DNA of 19,420 nucleotides, from assembly GCA_035282865.1 (NCBI GenBank), contig DATEVB010000069.1, positions 1 to 19,420 on the forward strand, written 5' to 3'. Source of the DNA: UBA4744 sp035282865. GTDB taxonomy: Bacteria; Actinomycetota; Acidimicrobiia; Spongiisociales; UBA4744. The position numbers and the translations under genes were made by a program. The notes under the pieces were generated by a model, which worked only from the letters and a program-made list of their open reading frames with translations, had not been told where the DNA came from and made no database searches. This document shows positions 6,849 to 14,757 of this stretch, in pieces. How positions within the stretch are numbered: the first letter of the stretch is position 1; every line of letters begins with the position of its first letter.

Positions 6849-8714
6849 TCAGAAGCCGACCACGTTCCGCACGAGGTCGAGCGCCTCGGCCATGAACGAA
6901 GCCATCAGGTCGCGTGCCATGGGCAGATCCGGCGAGTACTGACCGGTCAGCGTGGTGACACCAAGCTGACGCAGCTGGTTGATCGCTTTCTGAGCCTCGG
7001 CCGACAGATGACCGATATCGGTAAAGCCCTGATGCGAGCCGTCGGGCAACGGCACTCCGTCGGCCTCCAACATCCGTGTGATGAAGAGCGCCATCTGCCA
7101 GCGCGGCACCTCCGCGCCTGGTGTGTAGGTGGTCGCCGAGGTGCCCTTGGTGACACCCAATTGGCGGAGCTGATTGATGGCGAGAAGGGCCTCTGCGGTT
7201 ACTCCTCCCAGGTCACCGAAACCCTGCGGTGCCCCGGTTGGCAACTCATATCCGGAGGCGCTGTGGAGTCGGGTCAGGTAGAGAGCCATCTGCCAGCGAG
7301 GCACGGCGGCCGTCGGGCAGTAGAGATCGACCTCACACCCCTTGGTGATCCCGGCCTGATAGATCGTCACGATGTCTTGCTCGTAGATTGATCCGTCATC
7401 GTCCTTGAAGGGCGGCAGGAACGACATCTCGATGGCGACGTCGAAATACGAAGAGCGCAATCCGAGCGTGCTCTTCACGGACCGGCCGGATCGGGTGAGC
7501 GTGACCTGGCTCCCGTTGAGGAGACCGGTAATGGTCACCTGGGCAGCGCTGCCCGATTCGTTGCGCGAGGTGACAGTCATCGACGACACGGAACTCAAGC
7601 CGAAGGCGGCGGCGATGTCGGTCCCGGTCAGGTCCTTGGTCCATGCCGCGTAGGGATTGGACGGATCCTTCGACCACGGGTCCGGCACACTGACCAGGTA
7701 AGGAATCAGGGATGCGTGACCCAAGCCGGAGACGTTGCTCTCGGTCGCACCACCGGACGATGAGGAGTAATAGGCGGTGATGACGGTCTGCTCCGGCGCG
7801 GCTGGATGGGTGACCACCAGGCCGGCGGTGGCGGCAACAGCCTCCACCCACCGATTGCCGTCCACCCCGGATTCCTTCGACCAGCCGACATAGTTCTGGT
7901 CGACCACGGTGCTGAACAGCTGACACCAACATTGCCCTTGGCGGCCGGAGACGAACCCCGCCTCAGGCCCCCACCGCAAGGCCTGCCGAACCCCATAGGT
8001 TCGGGCGGCGATAGCCTGGGCCTTGAGAGCCTCCATCGACCACGATGACGGTACCTCGCCAATTCCGTAGACATAGTCCTCGAGGCCCATTTCCAGTATC
8101 ACATGAAAGGCTGCCGGACCGTTGGGTCGGATGCGAAGGGTACCCCGAGCGTAGGTCCGGCCCGTGTCGGGGAAGAACACCCGGGTGTTGGGCTGATCCA
8201 ACCACGTGATGCTGGCCCGGCAGGTACCCGGATTACCAACGGCCAGTCCCCCCTTGAAGAACTGGCAAACACCGCCGCCGAGGGCTCGAAGCTCCCAGTT
8301 CTCCCCCGGCCCGGCATACTGAGTCCCGTTCAGGGGTGGTGCGCACTCCCCTTCGCCGTCACCCGACTTGCAGAGGCCGGCCTGACCGCCCTGGACCTGA
8401 AACCGAAGCGACGTCTGATTCTGGGCAAGTCCGATCCACAGCGGATCCGGGTCGGCGAGCATGAAGCTCTGGGCGCCGACGGCCTGTGACAGGGGCTTCA
8501 CGGTTGTTCCTGAGTAGTAGTACGTGAGGATCTGTTCGGCGGTCATCCCGGCCGACGCCATCGCCTGGGCGCCATACTGGCTCATCCCGACGCCGTGACC
8601 CCAGCCACTCCCTTCGAAACGAAAGAGGAGACCCGGGCCGGCCAGGGCCGAGGACCCCGGCGGAAGGAGGGTGAGCACCAGCGAGGCGACGATGGAAACT
8701 GCGACGCGTCTCAT
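6849..8714 (-). CDS. Secreted SpoIID/LytB-like protein with C-terminal triple SLH domain
   Basis: 621 residues with a signal peptide (basic MRRV, hydrophobic to about 20, Ala-x-Ala near 23-25). The SpoIID-like region spans about 30-430. It has GSGWGHGVGMSQYGAQAMA, GLEDYVYGIGEVPSSW with Glu220 at the position I match to the catalytic Glu of SpoIID, MEALKAQAIAARTYG and YYSSSSGGATE. SpoIID is a lytic transglycosylase acting on denuded glycan, and LytB is the modifier of the LytC amidase. The C-terminus (about 435-621) has three SLH-like units. The first two carry RWQMAL (473-478, 538-543) and the third RDLMASF, with a Cys460/Cys466 loop. The ATG (8714-8712) overlaps the TGA of the amidase gene by ATGA, so the two are co-translated. 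It converges on moeB with only 17 bases between stops. Confidence 0.9.
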   Translation of the reverse strand: MRRVAVSIVASLVLTLLPPGSSALAGPGLLFRFEGSGWGHGVGMSQYGAQAMASAGMTAEQILTYYYSGTTVKPLSQAVGAQSFMLADPDPLWIGLAQNQTSLRFQVQGGQAGLCKSGDGEGECAPPLNGTQYAGPGENWELRALGGGVCQFFKGGLAVGNPGTCRASITWLDQPNTRVFFPDTGRTYARGTLRIRPNGPAAFHVILEMGLEDYVYGIGEVPSSWSMEALKAQAIAARTYGVRQALRWGPEAGFVSGRQGQCWCQLFSTVVDQNYVGWSKESGVDGNRWVEAVAATAGLVVTHPAAPEQTVITAYYSSSSGGATESNVSGLGHASLIPYLVSVPDPWSKDPSNPYAAWTKDLTGTDIAAAFGLSSVSSMTVTSRNESGSAAQVTITGLLNGSQVTLTRSGRSVKSTLGLRSSYFDVAIEMSFLPPFKDDDGSIYEQDIVTIYQAGITKGCEVDLYCPTAAVPRWQMALYLTRLHSASGYELPTGAPQGFGDLGGVTAEALLAINQLRQLGVTKGTSATTYTPGAEVPRWQMALFITRMLEADGVPLPDGSHQGFTDIGHLSAEAQKAINQLRQLGVTTLTGQYSPDLPMARDLMASFMAEALDLVRNVVGF

Positions 8715-10711
8715 CCGGAAGCTCCTTGGGCGGTTTGGATGCTGGTCAACGATCTAGCCAGGAAAGAGGCCATCTGGTCCCGTGGCAATTCGAGGGACGG
8801 ATGGTACTCGATGTCCTGAATTGTTATGTTCATCTGGCGCAACTGGTTGACGGCCGTCTGCTGCTCGACACTCAAGCCGGCGATATCGACGAACCCCTGA
8901 TCGAGCCCATCCGGGAGCACCACACCGACCTCGCCCAGCAATCTGGTCAAGAAGAGCGCCATTTGCCAGCGGGTCACGGTACCGGCCGGGTCGAAGCTGG
9001 TGGCAGTCTTCCCGCGCGTGATCCCCAACTGGGCCAGCTGATTGATGGCCGTCTGCTGCTCGAGCGACAGATCGCCGATATCCAGAAAACCGCGGTCCGT
9101 GCCGTCCGGAAGCATGAAGCCGGCTGCGGTGTGGAGCCGGGTCAAGAAGAGGGCCATCTGCCAGCGGCTCACGGTGCCCGACGGGCAGTACAGATCGGGT
9201 GCGCAGCCCTTGGTGATACCCGCTTCGAAGATGCGCACGATATCCGGCTCGTGCCCGGATCCTTCGTCGTCGCCAAATGGTGGGGTATAACCGAGCTGAA
9301 AATCGAATATCGCAGGCCGCGGCACCAGCGCGCCGGAGAGCGGGCGGGCACTCACCGTCACCCGGTAGCGGCCGATGGGAAGCGGAGTACCCGCCAGGGT
9401 GCCGTCCCAGCTGATGTCGCCTGCGGAGCCGGAACCCGTCGCACGGAGGACCTCACCGCCCGATGGGTCGCCGATGGTGAGCGTCCAGTCCATCGGCTCG
9501 GTAAAGGAAAACCGGAAAGCGGCAGGCTGGTAGCCGATCGATGGATGACCGCTGATGGGGTCCCGGTCCGGCCAGCCGCCGTATATCTTCGGACCACCCT
9601 CGGCGGCGATCCCGGTCCTGAACCAGTCGAGCAGCGCGTAGCAGGCACCCCCCGGGCAACTGGTCACGGAGGCGTCTCGATGGCCTGCCACCGTCGGGAG
9701 CTGGACGATCGTATCTTCCGGGTACTTGGTCGATCCGAGCGACTCGACGGTGACGGTGCCCAGGGGATCGACATGGTGCACATCGAGTTTCCAGGCCGCC
9801 AGGCGGCGGAAAGCGACCTGGGCGGCGTCGGTCGGAGCCAATGCTGTGTGGTCGCCGATGAAGGCGATGCCGGTGGAGTAACTGTTGAATCCGCCGGTGT
9901 GCGCCCCGACCACAGCCCTCTCGATCCCGCCGCCCCGGCCCTCGTAGATGGTGCCGTACTTGTCGACGAGGAAGTTGTATCCGATGTCCGACCATTGGCG
10001 CACGTTGACGTGGTAGCTACAGATGGCGTAAACGAGATCCTTGCCATCGTTGGGCCCGTAACCGTTGGGGTTGCTTCCGTGGTCGGTGTGGTGGATGAAC
10101 AGCAATTGAACCCGGTCGGCGTAGTCGCGCTCTGGTTCCAGACCGGCGAGGCAGGTGTCGCCTCCCCATTCTTCTCTCGACACCATGCCCGGTTGGTCGG
10201 GCTGGGCGACGGCGGGTGATCGGCGACCGATGGCAATCCGGCTGAAGAACAACTTCACTTTCTCCCACGGGCTGAGGTTGCGCCCGGCCGTCTCGACATA
10301 TTCGGCGTGCAGGTCGGTCCCCGGGCCGTCGACTTTGTACTGGATGAAGCGGGACTCACCCACCCAGACCGGGTCTGTGCCGTCTCGTGCGGATGCGTCC
10401 TCACGGCCGCCCGGATCGGGTCCATGATCGGGGTCTCGGTGAAGTTCGGCCCACGGTCCCCAATCAATCCCGTTGTCACTCGCACGGATCCAGGCGCCGT
10501 CGGGAGCACCGATACCTCCCCACGACAGACCGGCAGCGGTGGCGTCTACCTCAAGGGGAGGGCTCACCCAGGTGTCCGAGCCGGCCGGCGCCTGGAGGGG
10601 CGACGACCCGGCCTCGGCAGGCGGGGGGACGTTGACCAAGGACACGCTGGGCGCAACCAGGAACACAACCGCCAGGGCCGGCCCGGCCACCAGCCGCCAA
10701 GAAATACGCAT
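8711..10711 (-). CDS. Secreted PGRP-type N-acetylmuramoyl-L-alanine amidase with triple SLH domain
   Basis: 666 residues, signal peptide about 1-34. Residues about 35-140 form a beta-rich region with WxxGxxWGxW-like repeats, typical before PGRP domains in secreted actinobacterial amidases. The amidase_2/PGRP domain spans about 172-370: VSREEWGG, LLFIHHT (His207), SDIGYNFLVDKYGTIYEGR (Tyr245), GAHTGGFN, and AGHRDASVTSCPG (His344, Cys352). The predicted zinc ligands His207, His344 and Cys352 are all present, so it should be active and cut between MurNAc and the stem peptide. Residues about 395-475 resemble a FlgD-type Ig-like module (GDISWDGTLAG...LPIGRYRVTV). Residues 479-666 are three SLH-like units with RWQMAL (516-521, 581-586) then RDQMASF. 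A strong AGGAGGTGA lies 7 bases before the ATG. It is first in a two-gene coupled unit with the SpoIID-like gene. Confidence 0.92.
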   Translation of the reverse strand: MRISWRLVAGPALAVVFLVAPSVSLVNVPPPAEAGSSPLQAPAGSDTWVSPPLEVDATAAGLSWGGIGAPDGAWIRASDNGIDWGPWAELHRDPDHGPDPGGREDASARDGTDPVWVGESRFIQYKVDGPGTDLHAEYVETAGRNLSPWEKVKLFFSRIAIGRRSPAVAQPDQPGMVSREEWGGDTCLAGLEPERDYADRVQLLFIHHTDHGSNPNGYGPNDGKDLVYAICSYHVNVRQWSDIGYNFLVDKYGTIYEGRGGGIERAVVGAHTGGFNSYSTGIAFIGDHTALAPTDAAQVAFRRLAAWKLDVHHVDPLGTVTVESLGSTKYPEDTIVQLPTVAGHRDASVTSCPGGACYALLDWFRTGIAAEGGPKIYGGWPDRDPISGHPSIGYQPAAFRFSFTEPMDWTLTIGDPSGGEVLRATGSGSAGDISWDGTLAGTPLPIGRYRVTVSARPLSGALVPRPAIFDFQLGYTPPFGDDEGSGHEPDIVRIFEAGITKGCAPDLYCPSGTVSRWQMALFLTRLHTAAGFMLPDGTDRGFLDIGDLSLEQQTAINQLAQLGITRGKTATSFDPAGTVTRWQMALFLTRLLGEVGVVLPDGLDQGFVDIAGLSVEQQTAVNQLRQMNITIQDIEYHPSLELPRDQMASFLARSLTSIQTAQGASG

Positions 10712-10739
10712 CGCTCGTCACCTCCTCGCGGCTACGCCC

Positions 10740-10761
10740 GGCCGGGGGTAAACCCCGGGCC
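10740..10761 (-). other. Strong hairpin in the leader of the amidase gene
   Basis: GGCCGGGGG-TAAA-CCCCGGGCC on the plus strand forms a nine-base stem with a single central mismatch and a four-base loop. It lies 29 bases before the amidase ATG and just upstream of the ribosome binding site. There is no U-tract. It could be an end signal for the upstream membrane-protein gene or a structured leader. Just upstream, GGGTC-N8-GACCC (minus strand) offers a second, weaker stem. Confidence 0.4.
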
Positions 10762-10815
10762 GACCGCTCCCAATCATCGGCAGCCGGGTCGAGTCCTTGA
10801 CCCGTTCCAGAGACT

Positions 10816-12201
10816 CTAGAGAAGATCCTCAACCAATCCGGGCATCCGGGGGCCGATCGGTGCGGCCGCTCCACCGGCCAGCAACAACCCGCCCGCAAAC
10901 CACCAGGTGGGCTCGAACAGAATCGTCTGGGTCATGAAAGGGAGAAGCGAGACGAAGAGAGCAGCACGGCCGGACACGCCGCCCCCCCTGGCAAGCAGCA
11001 GCACGAGCAGCACCAGGAAAGCGCTCGTCCCGACCACACCGGTCTCCGCCAGTAGTTCGAGCACGAGGTTGTGCGGCTCCTGGCCGATGCTGTTCGTCTG
11101 CCATCCGACACTCAAACCCACGCCGGTCCACGGCTGCTCCCGAAACATGGTCAAGTACTCGGGCCACACATCGGCCCGTTCCTCTGAAACATCGAAGGCA
11201 TCCGCAAACCTCTCGCTGGGTTCGAAGAGCCCCGTGATCGAGGCGAGCAGATCCAATCCCTGGCTGAACCGAAAGGAAAACTGAAGATCGAGGTCGCCGC
11301 CCCGATCGGGCACGTCGACCAGCCAAACGGCGGCCAGCATGAGCGTCGCCGCCACCACTCCGGCCCCCAACCGTCTGCCGATGAGCCCGGGGCTGATCCG
11401 CCCGTGCCGAACCAGCAGCCACGAGGTGACCCCCATGGCTACCGGCAATACCAGCCAACCGGTGCGGCTGAAGGCCATCACGACGGTGAAAGCCAGGCCG
11501 CCCATCACCGCCCCGTCGAGCCACCATCGGCCGCTCACCGGCTTTCGTGCCCCCGCCACCAGGGCGAGAACGGCCCACAGGTTCGCCCAGGCGGCACCGT
11601 AGCCCGGATCTTGATGCCAGTTGCTGAGGGCAACGAAGCCGCTCTTCAGGTAAGCCGGCTTGGCGATGCGGAAGACCCCCGGCAGATCATTGACCACATC
11701 GAGCGTCTGCGACCCCAGACCACCGACCAGCACCAACGAGGCGGCCAGGCCGGTGAGCGCCATGGCCGCACCCGACCAGAAGACCACCCGGAGGGTTCGC
11801 TCGATCATGCCGGGCGGACGGAGGCTCCGTTCGGTCACCAGCAGGATGAGAACGCCAACCACCAATGCCAAGAAGAGTCGGGCAAACCGGTCGAAGTAGG
11901 CGGGGGTCGGCCAGCCGATGAGCACCATCGCCAAGAACGCGCCTGATGCGATGGTGGCTGCGCCATGCCATGGCCAGGTCCGGGCCCGCCCACCGGCACC
12001 CAGGTCCATCATCACCAGGACGATCAACGCCACGAGAAATGGTTTCCACGAGATCCACGCCGAAAGGAACACCGTATGGATGGGTAGCACCGCCACCATC
12101 GTCACGAACAGCCCGAGTCGCCACCGCGACAACTCCGCAGCCCGTCGGGGAGTACGGTCACTCCGGGACGACTCCCCGCCCGGCTCGGTACCGCGGTCCA
12201 C
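10816..12201 (-). CDS. O-antigen ligase/polymerase-like polytopic membrane protein (Wzy_C/WaaL family)
   Basis: 461 residues with about ten or more hydrophobic segments from residue 27 to 448, and a large extracytoplasmic loop at about 297-385. Family marks are AFSRTGWL (243-250), the periplasmic-loop GVGLSVGW (360-367) and EPHNLVLELLAETGVVG (375-391) with His377 in the HN motif. WaaL/Wzy proteins transfer or polymerise undecaprenyl-linked glycans outside the membrane, so a role in a surface polysaccharide or secondary wall polymer is likely. The sequence does not tell ligase from polymerase. The start appears to be GTG at 12201, with GGTGA 6 bases upstream; no ATG fits nearby. The nearby glycosyltransferase and epimerase genes support the role. 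Confidence 0.85.
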   Translation of the reverse strand: MDRGTEPGGESSRSDRTPRRAAELSRWRLGLFVTMVAVLPIHTVFLSAWISWKPFLVALIVLVMMDLGAGGRARTWPWHGAATIASGAFLAMVLIGWPTPAYFDRFARLFLALVVGVLILLVTERSLRPPGMIERTLRVVFWSGAAMALTGLAASLVLVGGLGSQTLDVVNDLPGVFRIAKPAYLKSGFVALSNWHQDPGYGAAWANLWAVLALVAGARKPVSGRWWLDGAVMGGLAFTVVMAFSRTGWLVLPVAMGVTSWLLVRHGRISPGLIGRRLGAGVVAATLMLAAVWLVDVPDRGGDLDLQFSFRFSQGLDLLASITGLFEPSERFADAFDVSEERADVWPEYLTMFREQPWTGVGLSVGWQTNSIGQEPHNLVLELLAETGVVGTSAFLVLLVLLLARGGGVSGRAALFVSLLPFMTQTILFEPTWWFAGGLLLAGGAAAPIGPRMPGLVEDLL

Positions 12202-12325
12202 CGGTCGTCACCCGGAGCCCGACCCCGAAGGGCCGTTGGTGGACGTGGAGCCTGGGTTGGGGTGCGGCACGGCTGCAGGTTAGCCCCCTCCACCCGGCTT
12301 GCCGGGCGGCAGTATCCTCCTGTTC
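12202..12325. promoter_or_regulatory. Divergent promoter region between the Wzy/WaaL-like gene and a GT2 gene
   Basis: On the plus strand, TATCCT (12313-12318) is a good -10 box ending 7 bases before the GTG at 12326. There is no Shine-Dalgarno (the bases there are CCTCCT, its complement), so this transcript is probably leaderless. The perfect palindrome CCCGGC-TT-GCCGGG (12293-12306) sits just upstream of the -10 and may be an operator. In the other direction TAACCT (12278-12283 on the minus strand) fits TANNNT for the membrane-protein gene, with a leader of roughly 70 bases. No good -35 is seen for either. Confidence 0.45.
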
Positions 12326-13339
12326 GTGCCCGACCAACCGCCGCTCAGTGTTCTGCTCCCCGTCCTGAACGAAGCGGATGCCATCGACGGTTGCCTTGCC
12401 TCACTCGCCGATCAGGACTACCCGGGCCGGTGGTCGTTGGTGGTGGCGGACGGCGGATCGACCGATGGAACCCGCCGGCGACTGGAGGCCTGGCGGAGCC
12501 GGTTGCCGGAACTGATCGTGATGGACAACCCCCTTCGCCTCCAGTCACATGGCCTGAATCGGGCCGCCGAAGCTGCCCGCGGCGAGATCCTGGTCCGCGT
12601 CGACGCCCACACGACCTACCACCCTGACTATCTCAGCCGGTCGGTAGAGGGGTTGCTGTCGACCGGGGCAGTGGCGGTGGGTGGTGCACTGCGGCCCGAA
12701 GGCACCACGGGCTTCGGGAGGGCGGTGGCGGCTGCCATGGGCTCTCCTCTAGCGATCGGCCCCGGAACATTCCACCACACGGGCCGGCGCCGGGAAGCAG
12801 ACACCGTGTATCTGGGCACCTTCCGAAAGGACGACTTCATGGCGATCGGCGGTTATCGAGCCTTCCCGTCCGGGGTGGCTGAGGATGCCGATCTCTTCTT
12901 CCGATGGCGACGGGCGCATCGCACCGTGCTTTTCGATCCCGATCTCCATTCCGTGTACCGGCCCCGGGAAACGGCCCGAACTCTGGCCCGCCAGTTTTGG
13001 CGTTACGGGCTGGGAAAGGCCGACATGCTGTACGTGAACGGCCGCTGGCCGTCCTGGCGGCCCCTGGCGCCGTTGGCCCTCGTGACCGGTTTGCTGGTCA
13101 CCGCCGGCCTGGCCGTCGCCGGCCGGTTCAAGAGTTGGTTCTGGCTGCTGCTGGGCGCCTGGCTGGTCGCCATCTTCTCCGAAGGTGTCCGGATCGCCAG
13201 ATCCCCGCTCGCGCTGACACGCACCGTCTTGGCCATAGCGATCATGCACCTGGCCTACGGCGCCGGCCTGCTGGCCGGGTTGCTGAGGAGCCCGGGCCGG
13301 GTCCGCAGGGCCGTGGTGCACCTCCCTCCTGAAGCGTGA
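12326..13339 (+). CDS. Family 2 glycosyltransferase, ExoA-like, membrane-anchored
   Basis: 337 residues from the GTG at 12326. A GT-A fold occupies about 5-235: LSVLLPVLNEADAIDGCL, VVADGGSTDGT (39-49), the metal-binding VDAHT (Asp93), GTFRKDDFMAIGGYR, AEDADLFFRW (Asp187-Asp189 region, acceptor-site acid) and QFWRYGLGK (223-231, a QxxRW-like motif). Three hydrophobic segments follow at about 247-265, 270-286 and 298-320. It resembles the succinoglycan ExoA group, which adds sugars to lipid-linked intermediates at the inner face of the membrane. The sugar donor cannot be read from the sequence. Nine in-frame codons upstream open with an ATG at 12299, but they overlap the -10 box and palindrome, so I choose the GTG. 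Confidence 0.87.
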   Translation: MPDQPPLSVLLPVLNEADAIDGCLASLADQDYPGRWSLVVADGGSTDGTRRRLEAWRSRLPELIVMDNPLRLQSHGLNRAAEAARGEILVRVDAHTTYHPDYLSRSVEGLLSTGAVAVGGALRPEGTTGFGRAVAAAMGSPLAIGPGTFHHTGRRREADTVYLGTFRKDDFMAIGGYRAFPSGVAEDADLFFRWRRAHRTVLFDPDLHSVYRPRETARTLARQFWRYGLGKADMLYVNGRWPSWRPLAPLALVTGLLVTAGLAVAGRFKSWFWLLLGAWLVAIFSEGVRIARSPLALTRTVLAIAIMHLAYGAGLLAGLLRSPGRVRRAVVHLPPEA

Positions 13340-13488
13340 GTACTGCACCGGGCCGGCCGAGAACCGCTGGGTTGTTTTTCGCATCTCGTCGACTCCTCGT
13401 TGGCTGGAGCGGACCCTCGGCCCCCTCCGCGCCTTCGGCGGTACGCCCCCTTAGTGCTCACCTCGTTCGCCGGGGCCGGGTTGAGACC
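13340..13488. other. Convergent intergenic region between the two GT2 genes
   Basis: 149 bases between stop codons of convergent genes. A small stem AACC-GCTG-GGTT at about 13362-13373 is followed by GTTTTT, the only T-run of that length here, and may be a weak terminator for the plus-strand gene. CGCC-TTC-GGCG at about 13431-13441 is another short stem. No gene is seen. Confidence 0.3.
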
Positions 13489-14673
13489 TCATTCCCCGGC
13501 GTGGGGGGTGTGATACCACCGTTTCGAGAACCGGCCCAGGATCCGGGCAGGTAGCCACAGGATGCCGAACACCGTCATGAGCGGGTATCGCCATAGATAC
13601 CGTCCGGGAACCCGGTCCCGAACCAGGAACGGGAAGGGGGCCAGCAGTTGCCAGGCGGCCGCCGCCGCCCACACCCACCACGCCAGGAGATACCGGGAGG
13701 GGTATGTAGCGGCCACCACCGCCAGCACTGCGGTGAGCAGCGCCACGAAACTGCGGCTCGGTTGCACCAGCCGCAGCGCCAGATCCGCCGGAGCCATCGA
13801 CCGGGTCGAGAGCGCGGTTCGCAACAGCGCCGGGGCCCATCGCCGGCCCACCCGTTGCTTGCCGCCCGCCCAGCGGGCTCGTTGGTGCAGCGCTACTCCC
13901 AGCGAGTCCGGCTTCTCATCCCGTATGTGCACGTCGTGGAGCCACACGACCGGAATGCCCGCCAGCAGCAATCGGGCCGTCAGGTCCTGGTCTTCTGTGA
14001 TCGATCCTTGGAAACCGCCGGCCTCCTGTAGTGCGGCACCGGTCAGACACATGCCGGTGCCCCCCAGATCGGCGGTCCAGCCCAGATTGCATCTGGCGAG
14101 TTGCACCATCCGGTTGGACGCCCAGTAGCTGAGCGCTCCGGCGGTCGCCAGCATGGAACTGTCAGGATTGGCGACATCGAGGTAAGCCTGCAGGACCCGA
14201 CCGCCCGCCTCGAGCTCGGCGGCGAAGCGGGTCAGCAGCACATCCGGTACCCGGTTATCGGCGTCCAGGACCACCAGCGCCTCTTCTGGTTCCAGCGGGT
14301 GTCGCCCCAGATGCCAGGCGATGGCTTCCCCTTTCCCTTCCGGTCCTTCCGTCCGCACGTCGACTTGCGCCCGGACGGCGGCAATGTCCACCGTCCGGTC
14401 CGTACACCGGTCGGCGATCACCCACACCGTGATCAGGTCGGCGGGGTAATCCTGGACCGCCAGGTCGTCGAGCAGGTTTCCGAGAATATGCCCTTCGTTG
14501 TGGGCCGGAATCACCACCCGCATGCGGCGCCGGCCTGCTCCGGGCGGGGCGGGCAGCCGGTTGGGCCAACCCGCCAGCGCGATCAACAGGTTGTAGCCGA
14601 CCAGCGTCAACAAGCCGACTTCGGCAGCAAGAGCGAGAACCCGTAACATGGTCCGGCTGGAGGGTAGACGCAT
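13489..14673 (-). CDS. Family 2 glycosyltransferase, processive type with QxxRW
   Basis: 394 residues from the ATG at 14673. An N-terminal membrane segment lies at about 10-34. The GT2 catalytic domain is at about 48-275: MRVVIPAHNEGHILGNLL, DRCTDRT, the DxD motif VVLDADN (Asp137-Asp139), TADLGGTGMCLTGAAL, ITEDQDLTARL (Glu227-Asp228) and QRARW (264-268). C-terminal membrane segments are at about 305-322, 328-350 and 362-380. DxD, ED and QxxRW together are the mark of cellulose-synthase-like or N-acetylglucosaminyl transferases that act processively or on lipid carriers. The product is unknown. An alternative ATG at 14649 would give 386 residues, still keeping the membrane segment; a TACCCT lies 11 bases before it. 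The frame stays open far upstream, antisense to the epimerase gene, but that extension is not credible. Confidence 0.87.
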   Translation of the reverse strand: MRLPSSRTMLRVLALAAEVGLLTLVGYNLLIALAGWPNRLPAPPGAGRRRMRVVIPAHNEGHILGNLLDDLAVQDYPADLITVWVIADRCTDRTVDIAAVRAQVDVRTEGPEGKGEAIAWHLGRHPLEPEEALVVLDADNRVPDVLLTRFAAELEAGGRVLQAYLDVANPDSSMLATAGALSYWASNRMVQLARCNLGWTADLGGTGMCLTGAALQEAGGFQGSITEDQDLTARLLLAGIPVVWLHDVHIRDEKPDSLGVALHQRARWAGGKQRVGRRWAPALLRTALSTRSMAPADLALRLVQPSRSFVALLTAVLAVVAATYPSRYLLAWWVWAAAAAWQLLAPFPFLVRDRVPGRYLWRYPLMTVFGILWLPARILGRFSKRWYHTPHAGE

Positions 14674-14757
14674 GAGAGAAAGACCCGTGTGCACCAGGAC
14701 GGTGAGTCCGCGGCCCGTGACCCGCGCCGGGTCGGCCACCGCCGGGTGCGCATCACC

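Noticed and set aside
8726..10219. Long open frame (497 codons) on the plus strand across the amidase gene
   Set aside because: It is antisense to a gene with clear catalytic motifs and its translation shows no domain; GC-rich codon bias leaves the opposite frame open.
10712..10815. Possible c-di-AMP (ydaO-type) riboswitch before the amidase gene
   Set aside because: The leader is too short and the conserved GGGGAACC and GGGUGAA elements are absent, so only an unspecific hairpin is reported.
14719..14733. GACCC-GCGCC-GGGTC inverted repeat between the divergent glycosyltransferase and epimerase genes
   Set aside because: Short arms in very GC-rich sequence and no promoter element next to it; likely chance.
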